Below, in pieces: positions 35,871-44,298 of a DNA stretch of 64,000 bases. The position numbers were made by a program, and so were the translations under genes. The notes beneath the pieces were generated by a model. That model searched no databases and was not told the DNA's origin. It saw only the letters and a list, made by a program, of their open reading frames with translations. This stretch comes from Sphingobacteriaceae bacterium UBA6709 (GTDB taxonomy: Bacteria; Bacteroidota; Bacteroidia; Sphingobacteriales; Sphingobacteriaceae). How positions within the stretch are numbered: the stretch's first letter is position 1; every line of letters starts with the position of its first letter. The stretch spans positions 9,917 through 73,916 of the forward strand of contig DKIV01000031.1 in the NCBI GenBank assembly GCA_002454425.1. The letters are read 5' to 3'.

Positions 35871-36362
35871 ATGGAGAATTATTCTAGATTTCAGAAATTA
35901 AGAGGAGGATCTGGTAATCCTTTTCTTGGGGTTTTTAATTTCGATGGACTTACAGATCATCAAAAACAACAGGCCGAACTTTTTATTGATATGTTAGGCT
36001 CGACCAGATCTGGAAGTGAAATGTTGGAATATCTTTCAGGTTACCAGTTTACAATTACGCTTGATCCAATAACTCCCTCCAATGGTTCTTCTGCTCAATA
36101 TCAAGACAGCCCCAACTCGTTGCTTTTGGGGAACTTATTCGGAGATAATTTAGATCTTTTTGACATTCGTAACTTTACTTATATTTTGGGTCATGAGGTT
36201 TTTCATGGATTTTCAGATGCTGTTCAGGTTTCGACGAGTCGAGTTCGGTCAGAGGTAGATGCGTTTTTAAGGACAGCTTTAATAAGTCGGGATATGGAGA
36301 GGGCAAATGGAAGTGTCGATTCGAGGTCTTCGCAAGAATTGCTAATTAACCCAAGTTGTTAG
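35871..36362 (+). CDS. Small HExxH zinc-metalloprotease-like protein, 3' end altered by an IS
   Basis: The 163-residue protein has a zincin motif ILGHEVFHGFSD with His108, Glu109 and His112. A downstream Glu128 in SEVDAF would be the third ligand, as in gluzincins and effector-type peptidases such as M91. It has no signal peptide. The N-terminus (NYSRFQKLRGGSGNPFLGVF) resembles a loose linker, as in the C-terminal toxin modules of polymorphic toxins. The last three codons (PSC) come from the IS end. Without the insertion the gene would end ELLIN-stop, so the fold is probably intact. Target unknown. Confidence 0.65.
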   Translation: MENYSRFQKLRGGSGNPFLGVFNFDGLTDHQKQQAELFIDMLGSTRSGSEMLEYLSGYQFTITLDPITPSNGSSAQYQDSPNSLLLGNLFGDNLDLFDIRNFTYILGHEVFHGFSDAVQVSTSRVRSEVDAFLRTALISRDMERANGSVDSRSSQELLINPSC

Positions 36363-37282
36363 TTAGGAATTATTTTATTTAATGTAAAAGCGAAAATGAA
36401 CAAAGTGATTTTCAGGAGCCATCCTTTGAAAGTGACAGCATGAATCTTTCGGAGGAACAATGCTTTGATCTCGCTTATCGTCGTTTCCTCTCTTTTACGT
36501 ATACATTCTTTCATGAAGGCAGCACTTACACTGTCTTTTCTTTTGCTATTTGATTTCCGGTGCATCTTTAGGGCAACCAGGTCACACTCCATCATTTGAT
36601 CTTCGATCTCATAGTTGGTATAAGCGGAATCAGCAAATACTTCACTTTCAGCAGGCAGTTCCATCGGTAACTTTTTCAAGCTAACCGAATCGTTCTCGCT
36701 ACCGGGCACATAACTAAACTCGACCGGGATACCATCCTTAGTAACCAATAACTGTACTTTAACCCCATAAAAGTACCTGCTCATGCTGCTCTGCCTACCC
36801 CGCCATTGTTTACCTTTTAACAGCTTGCAATTGCTGATGCGAATATTGTCGCACATTGCTACCGGAAATGAATCCAGTACGTAACTCATCTCACAGCTAA
36901 CGTACTTCAAATACCAGCCGATCTGCATAAACAAGCTGTAGATCAACTCTGACAAAGCATGCACCCTGCGGTTGAAACGGCTCTTGTCCAGCATAGCCGG
37001 CACAAAACCCGTCATCATCATGAATTCTCTGGCCTTATCCTGATGATCTCCGAAATATAAAGAACTTACTACGGCTGTCGTGATGATCTCGCTGTCACTT
37101 ACTTGTCTACGGATATCTTCATAATGGCCGCTTGTTTTCAACAAATCATCTATAAAACAGAATATTCCTATAATTTTATCCCGAGTGAGCATTTTTTAGT
37201 TTGCTTTAAGTGTGGTAACTCAAAGTTATTCTTATTTGCTCACTCTGCTTTTTTTATCATAAACCGCAACTTGGGTTAATTA
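36343..37282. mobile_element. Intact IS982-family insertion sequence
   Basis: Terminal inverted repeats ACCCAAGTTG (36349-36358) and CAACTTGGGT (37267-37276) bound a 928-bp element. TAATTA flanks both sides (36343-36348, 37277-37282) as a 6-bp target duplication. Because TAATTA is palindromic, the repeat boundary could also be drawn outside it. The element carries one transposase gene on the minus strand. Confidence 0.85.
36359..37192 (-). CDS. IS982-family transposase (full length)
   Basis: The 277-residue protein fits IS982 transposases. It has an N-terminal domain (SDSEIITTAVVSSLYFGDHQ; RFNRRVHALSELIYSLFMQI) and a DDE core with VLDSFPVAMCDN (Asp), EVFADSAYTNYEIED (Asp) and KREETTISEIKALFLRKIHAV (Glu). 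No frameshift or stop interrupts it. It fills the IS from 10 nt inside the left repeat, and its start codon lies 84 nt from the right end. Confidence 0.92.
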   Translation of the reverse strand: MLTRDKIIGIFCFIDDLLKTSGHYEDIRRQVSDSEIITTAVVSSLYFGDHQDKAREFMMMTGFVPAMLDKSRFNRRVHALSELIYSLFMQIGWYLKYVSCEMSYVLDSFPVAMCDNIRISNCKLLKGKQWRGRQSSMSRYFYGVKVQLLVTKDGIPVEFSYVPGSENDSVSLKKLPMELPAESEVFADSAYTNYEIEDQMMECDLVALKMHRKSNSKRKDSVSAAFMKECIRKREETTISEIKALFLRKIHAVTFKGWLLKITLFIFAFTLNKIIPN

Positions 37283-37360
37283 ATTGACTTTTCTTAAAAG
37301 TGAAGTTAGCATGGTTTAAGGTGTCAAACGCGCTCTTTCATTCTCACGGACACGATAGAA

Positions 37361-37394
37361 TAAAAAAGGTCAGATATAATGAGTATATCTGACC
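37361..37394 (-). terminator. Orphan minus-strand terminator hairpin
   Basis: GGTCAGATATA (37368-37378) pairs perfectly with TATATCTGACC (37384-37394). On the minus strand TTTTTTA follows. No minus-strand gene ends just before it; the next gene already has its own terminator 190 nt earlier. Confidence 0.65.
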
Positions 37395-37580
37395 ATACAT
37401 CTACCTATGAAAAACGTTGCCTTGGGGCAGCAACAATTACTGATACAAAGATGCATGCTATTTGAATATTTAGAAATGATTTGGCTTTGCTGAAAACGTG
37501 ATGTTTGTTAGTATTTTACGTGTGTTGAGGGTTTTTCTCGTTGATGGCGCTAATTCTTTATAAGAAAGCCGATGTAAAAA

Positions 37581-37607
37581 GAAAAAGCCGCTTCGTGGGG
37601 AAGCGGC
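37581..37607 (-). terminator. Terminator of the NTF2-fold gene
   Basis: GCCGCTTC/GAAGCGGC (37587-37594, 37600-37607) forms an 8-bp stem followed by TTTTTC on the minus strand, 26 nt beyond the stop codon. Confidence 0.85.
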
Positions 37608-37632
37608 CTGATAAAGTAGTAATATATAATCA

Positions 37633-38061
37633 TTAATTAAAAGAAGTGGATATGTTAGTGATCTTCCATCCCTGACCTGTAAGATTCAATGTGATCAGAT
37701 TGGATTTGGTAAAGTCGCTATATTTCATGTCTAACTTTACCACCGCCTGATTGCTTCCTGCGTCGATTATCTGGGAACTCATCTCACAGTTTTGCTTGAT
37801 GTCTTTGAACACATTGAGGTGTTCTATCAGTTGACTTTTACTTAAGACCTTTAATCCTGCTGTGCTGCAAATGGTATATTTTGCAGAAGGATCCAGAATG
37901 CTTGTAATGTTTGATATTTTTCCGTGGCTAAAAGCTGAACTCAGATTCGAAACAGCATAGTTTAGACGGGTCTTGCTTGACGGCGAATTCTCGGCAGACG
38001 CGAATCCAATAGAAGTTGCTGTAATCAATAATGCTGCGATGATTGTTTTTAATGTTTTCAT
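37633..38061 (-). CDS. Secreted NTF2-fold (lumazine-binding-like) protein
   Basis: The 142-residue protein has a signal peptide (MKTLKTIIAALLITATSIGFASA). An NTF2-like cone fold follows: helices LNYAVSNLSSAFSHGKISNI, then strands VVKLDMKYSDFTKSNLITLNL and the closing GWKITNIST. Proteins of the putative lumazine-binding/DUF4440-like group are common in Bacteroidota and have no settled function. It is a single gene with its own terminator. Confidence 0.75.
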   Translation of the reverse strand: MKTLKTIIAALLITATSIGFASAENSPSSKTRLNYAVSNLSSAFSHGKISNITSILDPSAKYTICSTAGLKVLSKSQLIEHLNVFKDIKQNCEMSSQIIDAGSNQAVVKLDMKYSDFTKSNLITLNLTGQGWKITNISTSFN

Positions 38062-38346
38062 GGTATTGTAGATTGAGAGTGTTATTTGTTTTTCGATGAA
38101 TCAAAATTACCTGCTCTCTGCCGTTCTGACAATCATAAATAGGCGGATTGGGGAGGCTTTTCGGTGAATGATGGGATTTATTCGGTGAATGATCAGCCTT
38201 ATAATTGGATGCCTGAGGAATCATTACAACTTTTAATTTACCTGCTGTAAACACAATTATATCTTCAATTTCTTTCCCCGCCATGAAGCCCTTTATGATT
38301 AAAGGTTAATGAATTTAGAGCTTGTTCAATATTCTTAGTCCCAGTA

Positions 38347-39687
38347 TTAATGAAGTGTAGGTTTTATATAGAAGTTCATGAGTGCGGTCTGCATTTTTAA
38401 ATTATTCTCCGCACTTATCATATTGAAGTTTGCCTGTAACCAGCTGTTTCTAACCAAAAAAAACGTATATGCGTCAATAAGGCCTTCGTTGTATTTCTCC
38501 TCAGAACGCTGGAAAGAAAGTTTCTGATTAATAAAATTCTTTTGCAGCAATTGATATTTGTCAGACGCTGTATGATATTGAACTTGTATCGTTTGAACAC
38601 TTTGCATAAGGGAGTTAACAAGATCTTGTTTCTCGAATCCTGTTTGTTGAATATCCATTTTTGCGTTGATCACAGCTGTTTTTACCTGAAGTCGGTTAAA
38701 TACTGGAATCTTTAATGCAAAACTTAGCTGTTGGTTTTTGTTTTCTGACCATTGTCTCGAAAATGAGGGGGTTGGCGTAGGGATGTTCATATTTCGTGTG
38801 TAAAAGCTGGACCAGCTATAGCTAGCGCCTAAGGTGGGATAGTAGGCCGCTTTCGCAATTTTTACGGACTTCCGCATTTGTGCTTCTTTTACTTCCATCG
38901 CTTTGAATGCTGGATTTATAAGCACCAGCTGAAGTGCGTAAGCGTCGCCAAGTTGTTCTGCATTTAGAGTACTTCCGCTGGTATCATTATCAATATTCAG
39001 GCTGTCGCGATTTATACCCATCGCGTTCAGGAGCCTTATCTTTGAGAGCTGTTCTTCATTGCGGGCGGTTATCCATTGTTCCTGCAGGGTGCTCAGGTTA
39101 GATTTACTGTCGTAAATGTCGCTTTTCGGGCGACTGCCTATAGCTTCTTCTTTTTCCACCCGGTCTACCTGTTCCTGCATTCCGATGATCTGCGATTTCA
39201 AGAGGCCTGTCCAACTTCTATTATTTATGTAAGCAAAGAATTTTGCAACAATGTCCAGGGAAAGCTGTGTTTTAATGGCTTCCAGCTCATAAAGGCTATT
39301 GTCTTTAGCCAGACGTGCATAAGCTATGGCATATAGTTGTTGCCAGTTTAGGAGTTGTATTTCAGCATTCGCAAAGAATTGATCGTATTGCACATTCAGG
39401 TCGGCCCGTTGGTTGGTCGTGGGAGCAATAGTCGAACCAAAGCTGTAACTATGGTTCATGCCCGTATTTACCGAGGGGAGAAGAGCCCCTTGTGCAGCTA
39501 AAATGTTTTGTTTGTTTTTGCTTACCGATATTTGACCTGCGCGAATCAGGGGATGGTTCCGTTGCGCATAGGAGATGCATTGCTGTAAACTCCATGAAGG
39601 CTGTTGAGCTCCCGCCACAGTTGGCAGGAGGCATTTAAGTAATGCAATTATCAGCAGGCGCAAAGAAGTAAGTTTCATGTTACTCAT
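38347..39687 (-). CDS. TolC-family outer-membrane channel of the ABC exporter
   Basis: The 446-residue protein has a signal peptide ending near TVAGAQ. It carries the OEP signature regions (QCISYAQRNHPLIRAGQISV; GALLPSVNTGMNHSYSFGS; EKYNEGLIDAYTFFLVRNSW). It overlaps the end of the permease gene by 8 nt if started at ATG 39687; ATG 39678 is an alternative that removes three residues. It is the last gene of the exporter operon. Confidence 0.9.
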   Translation of the reverse strand: MSNMKLTSLRLLIIALLKCLLPTVAGAQQPSWSLQQCISYAQRNHPLIRAGQISVSKNKQNILAAQGALLPSVNTGMNHSYSFGSTIAPTTNQRADLNVQYDQFFANAEIQLLNWQQLYAIAYARLAKDNSLYELEAIKTQLSLDIVAKFFAYINNRSWTGLLKSQIIGMQEQVDRVEKEEAIGSRPKSDIYDSKSNLSTLQEQWITARNEEQLSKIRLLNAMGINRDSLNIDNDTSGSTLNAEQLGDAYALQLVLINPAFKAMEVKEAQMRKSVKIAKAAYYPTLGASYSWSSFYTRNMNIPTPTPSFSRQWSENKNQQLSFALKIPVFNRLQVKTAVINAKMDIQQTGFEKQDLVNSLMQSVQTIQVQYHTASDKYQLLQKNFINQKLSFQRSEEKYNEGLIDAYTFFLVRNSWLQANFNMISAENNLKMQTALMNFYIKPTLH

Positions 39688-42112
39688 ATTTCAGGTAGTC
39701 AAGAAGATTTGATTCTGCCGTGCGGTAAGCTTTAATACTTACCACAATAAATGTGAGTAGCAGAAGGGAGGCCATGCTTACGAAATAGGGGAATACAGGC
39801 ATTGAAATTCTGTAATAAAAATCCTTTAACCACTCATTCATAAAATAATATGATATCGGAATGCTTATTACTACGCCAAGCGTGGCAATGATGAGAAATT
39901 GTCGTACTAATTCCATGACGATATTCCGGTTGGACGCGCCAAGTGTCTTTCGTATTGCTATACCTTTTAGTTTCTGATCTATTATCAGGGAGGCGAGTGC
40001 AAAAAGGCCCAATAAAGCTACGCAAAGCACAATGATATTGAGCAGGAAGAAGAATGCTTCCTGTCGTTTATAGACCTCAAAACTTCTGGCGAATTTTTGA
40101 TCAATGAAATAATAATTAAACGGATAGCCGGGTTCTGCTACGGTGTTCCAGTATTTTTTTATACGTTGTACGGTGGCTGGTACTTCGTCGGGACTTACCT
40201 TTACAAGGATGTTATCCATGAAATTACGCTTCCAGGGGGTAGCTTTGTAATGGAAGAACGCAATGGGTGGCGTTCTGTTCTGTGCCGACCATACGGTATA
40301 ATCGGCGGCGATGCCAATGATCTTGTACTTTTTGTTGTCAAAGCCGGGCTTCACTTCCTTTCCTATCGCCTGCTTGTTTGTCCAACCCATTGATCTGGCA
40401 AAGGACTCATTCACAACAATCACGTTTACAGAGTCGGAGGCGAGTGCTACCGAGATGTTTCTGCCAGCAAGGATGGGCACTCCCGAGAAGGAAAGAAAGT
40501 TATAATCCATGGAGCCATGATAGCCCGTAATTGATCTGTTTTGATAGTCGATATTTGAGGAACTATGGGTGCGACTGGGGGTACTCTCTCCATAAGAAAC
40601 TTCTCTTACTCCCCGGATTTTTATCAACTGACTTTTGAGGAATTCATATTTTTTCCAGTTGATGTTTCTGGAGTCATTTAATGTGATTTCCATAATCTGA
40701 TTGCCTTTAAATCCAAGCTCCCGAGCCATCAGATAGCTAACCTGTTTATAGGTAACCAACCCACATATGATGAAAAATGACGAAATAAGGAGCTGAAGTG
40801 TCAGAATTCCATTGCGAAGGAGTATGCCGTGCCGGCTCCTTGAGAAGTTTCCTTTCAGTGTGTTTAACTCTTTGAAGTTAGCTATATAGATTGCAGGAAT
40901 AAGTCCGGAAATGAGAGCTATACTAATCAGTGTTAAAAATGAATAGCTCAGTGCTTTTACGTTGTATAGCGAGAGCTGACTATCCATCAGCTTATTAAAT
41001 GCAGACATGCTTAATTCTACTATTACTAGTGATATGACATAGCTGAACAGGCATAAGATGAGGGCTTCGAGGGTGAACTGTTTGATAAGCCCCCAACGTG
41101 TGGCGCCCAGTACTTTGCGCACGCCAACTTCTCTGGCTCGTTGTGATGCTTCTGCTGTTTTTAGGTTAATGAAGTTTATTGCCGATAGTAAAACCACAAG
41201 TGACGATAACCCTAACATGATCATTACCGTTTTGAGGTTCTCTTTAATATAACCTAAAGAACCACGGGCGTATAGATGTGTCTTATCCAGCTGTGTTAAT
41301 TCAAAGGCGTTAGGTCCATATAGTTTAATTGCCTGGCTAACCGGCATGTTCCACCTGTTCTTCGTTTTATAACTGATGCCGAGTATAACTTTGTTATATA
41401 TCTGGCTGGCAATATTAGCGGGTTCGGCGCCCTCTTTAAGTTTTAGCAGGCCCTGAAAGTTATAGTTTCCCCATGATTCATCTCCGTGCTGCATCCTTCT
41501 GCGCATGTCAACAACATCCGGGGCCAGAATTACAAACTGTGGCTTTATGGCCGAGTTGCCCTCCGGAAGAGCATATACCGCTTTTACCAGGTATACAGAA
41601 TCGTCTATATTGAGCTGTTTGCCAATAGCCTTCTCGCTACCGAAGAGTTTTTTACTTACACTTTCCTCGATGGCTATAGAGTGGAGGTCAGAGAATATGT
41701 TGTTATAACTTCCTGCTTTTAATTTAAATGGGAAAAACCGGAAGAAGCTTTCAGAGGCAGACATGGCATTCTTCTCGAAAGTAGATCTTCCGTTGCGGGC
41801 AGTTAATCGTGAATCTGCCAGACTTCGTAGCAAGAGGTAGTCTTCAACTTCAGGAATCACTTGTTTAGCGTGATGTACAATAGGAAAGCTCATGTTATTA
41901 CCCCATTCCTTGTCATTCTCGCTGAATGGCTGAAGAAAGAAGACGTTTCGTTTTTTGGGGTTCCATGATTCCCATGACTCCGCATCTTGCCAGTACAGCA
42001 CACAGAGTATAAATCCACTGAGCCCGAGGCATAATCCCAGGATGTTTACCAGGGTAGATAGCCAGTTTCTTTTGTATTGGCGAAAAGCGATTTTTATCCA
42101 GTTTTTTAGCAT
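39680..42112 (-). CDS. FtsX/MacB-type ABC transporter permease
   Basis: The 810-residue permease has eight membrane segments and two MacB-type periplasmic domains. The FtsX core motifs are INFINLKTAEASQRAREVGVRKVLGA and IIDQKLKGIAIRKTLGASNRNI. The first segment (NWLSTLVNILGLCLGLSGFI) is typical of duplicated-domain Bacteroidota permeases. It sits 11 nt downstream of the ATPase gene. Mechanotransmission rather than substrate transport across the membrane is usual in this superfamily. Confidence 0.92.
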   Translation of the reverse strand: MLKNWIKIAFRQYKRNWLSTLVNILGLCLGLSGFILCVLYWQDAESWESWNPKKRNVFFLQPFSENDKEWGNNMSFPIVHHAKQVIPEVEDYLLLRSLADSRLTARNGRSTFEKNAMSASESFFRFFPFKLKAGSYNNIFSDLHSIAIEESVSKKLFGSEKAIGKQLNIDDSVYLVKAVYALPEGNSAIKPQFVILAPDVVDMRRRMQHGDESWGNYNFQGLLKLKEGAEPANIASQIYNKVILGISYKTKNRWNMPVSQAIKLYGPNAFELTQLDKTHLYARGSLGYIKENLKTVMIMLGLSSLVVLLSAINFINLKTAEASQRAREVGVRKVLGATRWGLIKQFTLEALILCLFSYVISLVIVELSMSAFNKLMDSQLSLYNVKALSYSFLTLISIALISGLIPAIYIANFKELNTLKGNFSRSRHGILLRNGILTLQLLISSFFIICGLVTYKQVSYLMARELGFKGNQIMEITLNDSRNINWKKYEFLKSQLIKIRGVREVSYGESTPSRTHSSSNIDYQNRSITGYHGSMDYNFLSFSGVPILAGRNISVALASDSVNVIVVNESFARSMGWTNKQAIGKEVKPGFDNKKYKIIGIAADYTVWSAQNRTPPIAFFHYKATPWKRNFMDNILVKVSPDEVPATVQRIKKYWNTVAEPGYPFNYYFIDQKFARSFEVYKRQEAFFFLLNIIVLCVALLGLFALASLIIDQKLKGIAIRKTLGASNRNIVMELVRQFLIIATLGVVISIPISYYFMNEWLKDFYYRISMPVFPYFVSMASLLLLTFIVVSIKAYRTAESNLLDYLKYE

Positions 42113-42123
42113 GACTGTAAAAA

Positions 42124-42843
42124 TTAGAAGTCAGAGGAGAAGGTTTTTATGAATAGATCACGACGTTGGTCATCGGCAGATACCTGACTGATTGCACCAT
42201 CTTTCATGTAAACGATGCGAGATGCAAAACGGGCATCATAGGAGGAGTGCGTGACCATGACAATGGTGGTGCCACTTCGGTGCAGTTCGGCAAGCAGGTT
42301 CATCACGTCGTTGCCATTACTGCTATCGAGATTTCCCGTTGGTTCATCCGCGAGCACTAGTTTGGGTTTGTTTACAAGAGCTCGTGCTACGGCTACACGC
42401 TGCTGCTGCCCTCCGGAAAGTTGTTGGGGAAAGTGCTTGGCGCGGTGACTCAGGCTCATGTTTTCCATAATAGATTTTACACGCAATGACCGTTCTTTGG
42501 ATGGTATGCCGTTGTATATAAGCGGGAGCTCGATGTTGTCGTAAACGTTGAGCTCGTCAATGAGGTTGAAATTTTGAAAGATAAAGCCTATGTTATCCTT
42601 GCGTATCGAGTTCCGCCGGCTTTGTTTTATAGCGAAGACATCCTGCCCTTCAAAGAAATAATTTCCGGAGCTGGGAGTATCCAGGATGCCAAGAATATTT
42701 AGGAGTGTTGATTTTCCGCATCCTGAAGGCCCCATGATAGCGACAAAGTCGCCTTCCCAGATATTTATATTTATGTCATTCAGCGCATGGGTTTGTACTT
42801 CTTCTGTGCTATAGATCTTGCTAAGATTTTTAATATGTATCAT
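42124..42843 (-). CDS. LolD/MacB-type ABC ATPase
   Basis: The 239-residue ATPase shows Walker A GPSGCGKST, Q-loop FIFQNFNLIDELNV, signature LSGGQQQRVAVARAL, Walker B LVLADEPTGNLD and switch VTHSSYDARFA. It is near-identical in layout to LolD and MacB nucleotide-binding domains. It is cotranscribed between the HlyD adaptor and the FtsX permease. Confidence 0.95.
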   Translation of the reverse strand: MIHIKNLSKIYSTEEVQTHALNDININIWEGDFVAIMGPSGCGKSTLLNILGILDTPSSGNYFFEGQDVFAIKQSRRNSIRKDNIGFIFQNFNLIDELNVYDNIELPLIYNGIPSKERSLRVKSIMENMSLSHRAKHFPQQLSGGQQQRVAVARALVNKPKLVLADEPTGNLDSSNGNDVMNLLAELHRSGTTIVMVTHSSYDARFASRIVYMKDGAISQVSADDQRRDLFIKTFSSDF

Positions 42844-42869
42844 GATTTAAGATTAAGCGGTGATTTTTA

Positions 42870-44126
42870 TTAGCGTGTAGCTGTCGTTTGTTTTATATTG
42901 AGTTGTTTGAATTTTTTGAAGTCAGCGTAGTCTGAAACTATTACTTCCTCTCCAGGTTTAAGACCTTTAGAAATCTCGTAATAGCTTAAGTTCTCGCGTT
43001 CTATAGTTATTGAGCGACGGATCGCCTTGTTGCCGTTCAATACGAATATCCATTGTCCATTGGTTTCTTTGAAGAAATTACCCTTGTCAATAAGCAAGGT
43101 TCTGCGACTTGCGGAAAGATAAAGCCTGAGGGCGAAGCTCATGCCGATTTTTATGTCGCCGGGAAGTGCCTGCTTAAATAGAAGTTCAATTTCAAACTGT
43201 CCGCCATTTATTTCCGGAAGAATCTTACTCACAAAAACCTTGTAGGTTTTTTCGTTTGCTTCCAGTAAACCTTCAATTCCTGTTTTTAATTTGTTATTGT
43301 AAAATTCGTCAACCTTAGCTACCAGCTTGTATCCGTCCATGAGATCAATTTTTCCGATGTTTTGGCCACTATTCAGACTTTGCCCTAATGATATATTGAA
43401 GGATGAAAGTCGCCCGTCAGCGGGTGCCCGGATAAGAAAGTTATTTCGATTAGCGGACAGCGTATTCATACTTTCCTGCATTCTAACTATCGACGCTATT
43501 AACTCTTTTATCTGTCCTTTAGTTGCTTGCTGCTCGCGGTAGTAGTTTGCTTTTGAGAGCTTGAGCCTTTTTTGGTAATAGTTCCATTTCTCAAGGCTTA
43601 TTTCGTAATCCGCTTTTTTGCCGATCTCAGCCTCATAGAGGCGTTTTTGCAGATTATATTGTTGCGCAACAATATCGTACTCGTTTTGCTCCTGAAGAAT
43701 TTCCTTTTCCCTGTCAGCATTTTGATTACGGAGGTTTATGAGATCTGATTGCATTTGATTGATCTGCTGCATGATGCTGTTTTCCTGATTCATGTAATTG
43801 AAGGATGTATTCGGGTTCGATATCAGAGCTAAGGAGTCACCCTTGCGAATCATCTGTCCGTCCTCGGCATAAATTTCTTTTACCGCACCTCCTTCAACAA
43901 CATTCACCAGGGAGGAGTGTAACGATTGGGCTTGAGCCGTAACAATTAAGAGATCTTCGAACTTACCGCTAAATACTTTGCTGATAGTAAGATCGCTTGA
44001 TTTAACATTTAGTTCACTTGCCGACCGCTTAATAAAGAGATACACGCTTGTCAGTGCCACAATCGTCAGTGCCGTAGGTATTAATATCTTGAGTTTTTTG
44101 GGTCGTCGTTGAACCGGAATATCCAT
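42870..44126 (-). CDS. HlyD-type periplasmic adaptor of the ABC exporter
   Basis: ATG 44126 gives 418 residues. A cytoplasmic stretch (DIPVQRRPKKLK) precedes one membrane helix, a lipoyl half (VNVVEGGAVKEIYAEDGQMIRKG) and a long coiled-coil hairpin (about 115-215). The second lipoyl half (FLIRAPADGRLSSFNISLGQ) and beta-barrel follow. A 13-residue longer frame from 44165 is rejected because its ATG falls in the predicted -24 element of the sigma-54 promoter. First gene of the operon, together with ATPase, permease and TolC. Confidence 0.9.
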   Translation of the reverse strand: MDIPVQRRPKKLKILIPTALTIVALTSVYLFIKRSASELNVKSSDLTISKVFSGKFEDLLIVTAQAQSLHSSLVNVVEGGAVKEIYAEDGQMIRKGDSLALISNPNTSFNYMNQENSIMQQINQMQSDLINLRNQNADREKEILQEQNEYDIVAQQYNLQKRLYEAEIGKKADYEISLEKWNYYQKRLKLSKANYYREQQATKGQIKELIASIVRMQESMNTLSANRNNFLIRAPADGRLSSFNISLGQSLNSGQNIGKIDLMDGYKLVAKVDEFYNNKLKTGIEGLLEANEKTYKVFVSKILPEINGGQFEIELLFKQALPGDIKIGMSFALRLYLSASRRTLLIDKGNFFKETNGQWIFVLNGNKAIRRSITIERENLSYYEISKGLKPGEEVIVSDYADFKKFKQLNIKQTTATR

Positions 44127-44148
44127 AAACTTAAATTTCAACAAATGC

Positions 44149-44164
44149 ATCAAGGCAGGTGCCA
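44149..44164 (-). promoter_or_regulatory. Candidate sigma-54 promoter of the exporter operon
   Basis: The minus strand reads TGGCACCTGCCTTGAT. TGGCAC is a perfect -24 element, followed by 5 nt and TTGAT at the -12 position (consensus TTGCW, one mismatch). Transcription would start about 12 nt before the ATG at 44126. The divergent gene encodes an NtrC-type activator. Confidence 0.7.
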
Positions 44165-44226
44165 TTGAAATATTATTAGATTATTTATCTGGTAATCAGT
44201 GCGTTGGGTTTGGGTTTGACTTGAAT

Positions 44227-44266
44227 AGTGTCCGGAAATGAACACTGACTGTTCTTATGCGAACAG
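44227..44266. promoter_or_regulatory. Two dyads, possible activator-binding (enhancer) sites
   Basis: CTGTTC-N6-GAACAG (44249-44266) and AGTGT-N10-ACACT (44227-44246) lie 60-120 bp upstream of the sigma-54-like promoter. NtrC-type activators usually bind at that distance. They also lie in the leader of the regulator gene, so autoregulation is possible. Confidence 0.5.
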
Positions 44267-44298
44267 AAGCATGTAACTTAGTGTATGAATATTTTAGT

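Larger units (their letters stand above)
37283..37632. other. Gap with two minus-strand terminators and no gene
   Basis: Between the IS and the NTF2-like gene there is no supported reading frame. Terminator-like hairpins lie at 37361-37394 and 37581-37607, both ending in T-runs on the minus strand. About 185 nt between them could encode a small RNA or just be read-through protection. Confidence 0.5.

Noticed and set aside
37928..38284. A 118-codon minus-strand frame overlapping the start of the NTF2-fold gene
   Set aside because: It shares DNA with a well-supported gene and its promoter, has no recognisable domain and shows two loose ATTCACCGA repeats. It is more likely non-coding upstream sequence.
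44127..44165. Upstream ATG for the HlyD adaptor
   Set aside because: The ATG lies in the TGGCAC promoter element and would add residues with no family similarity.
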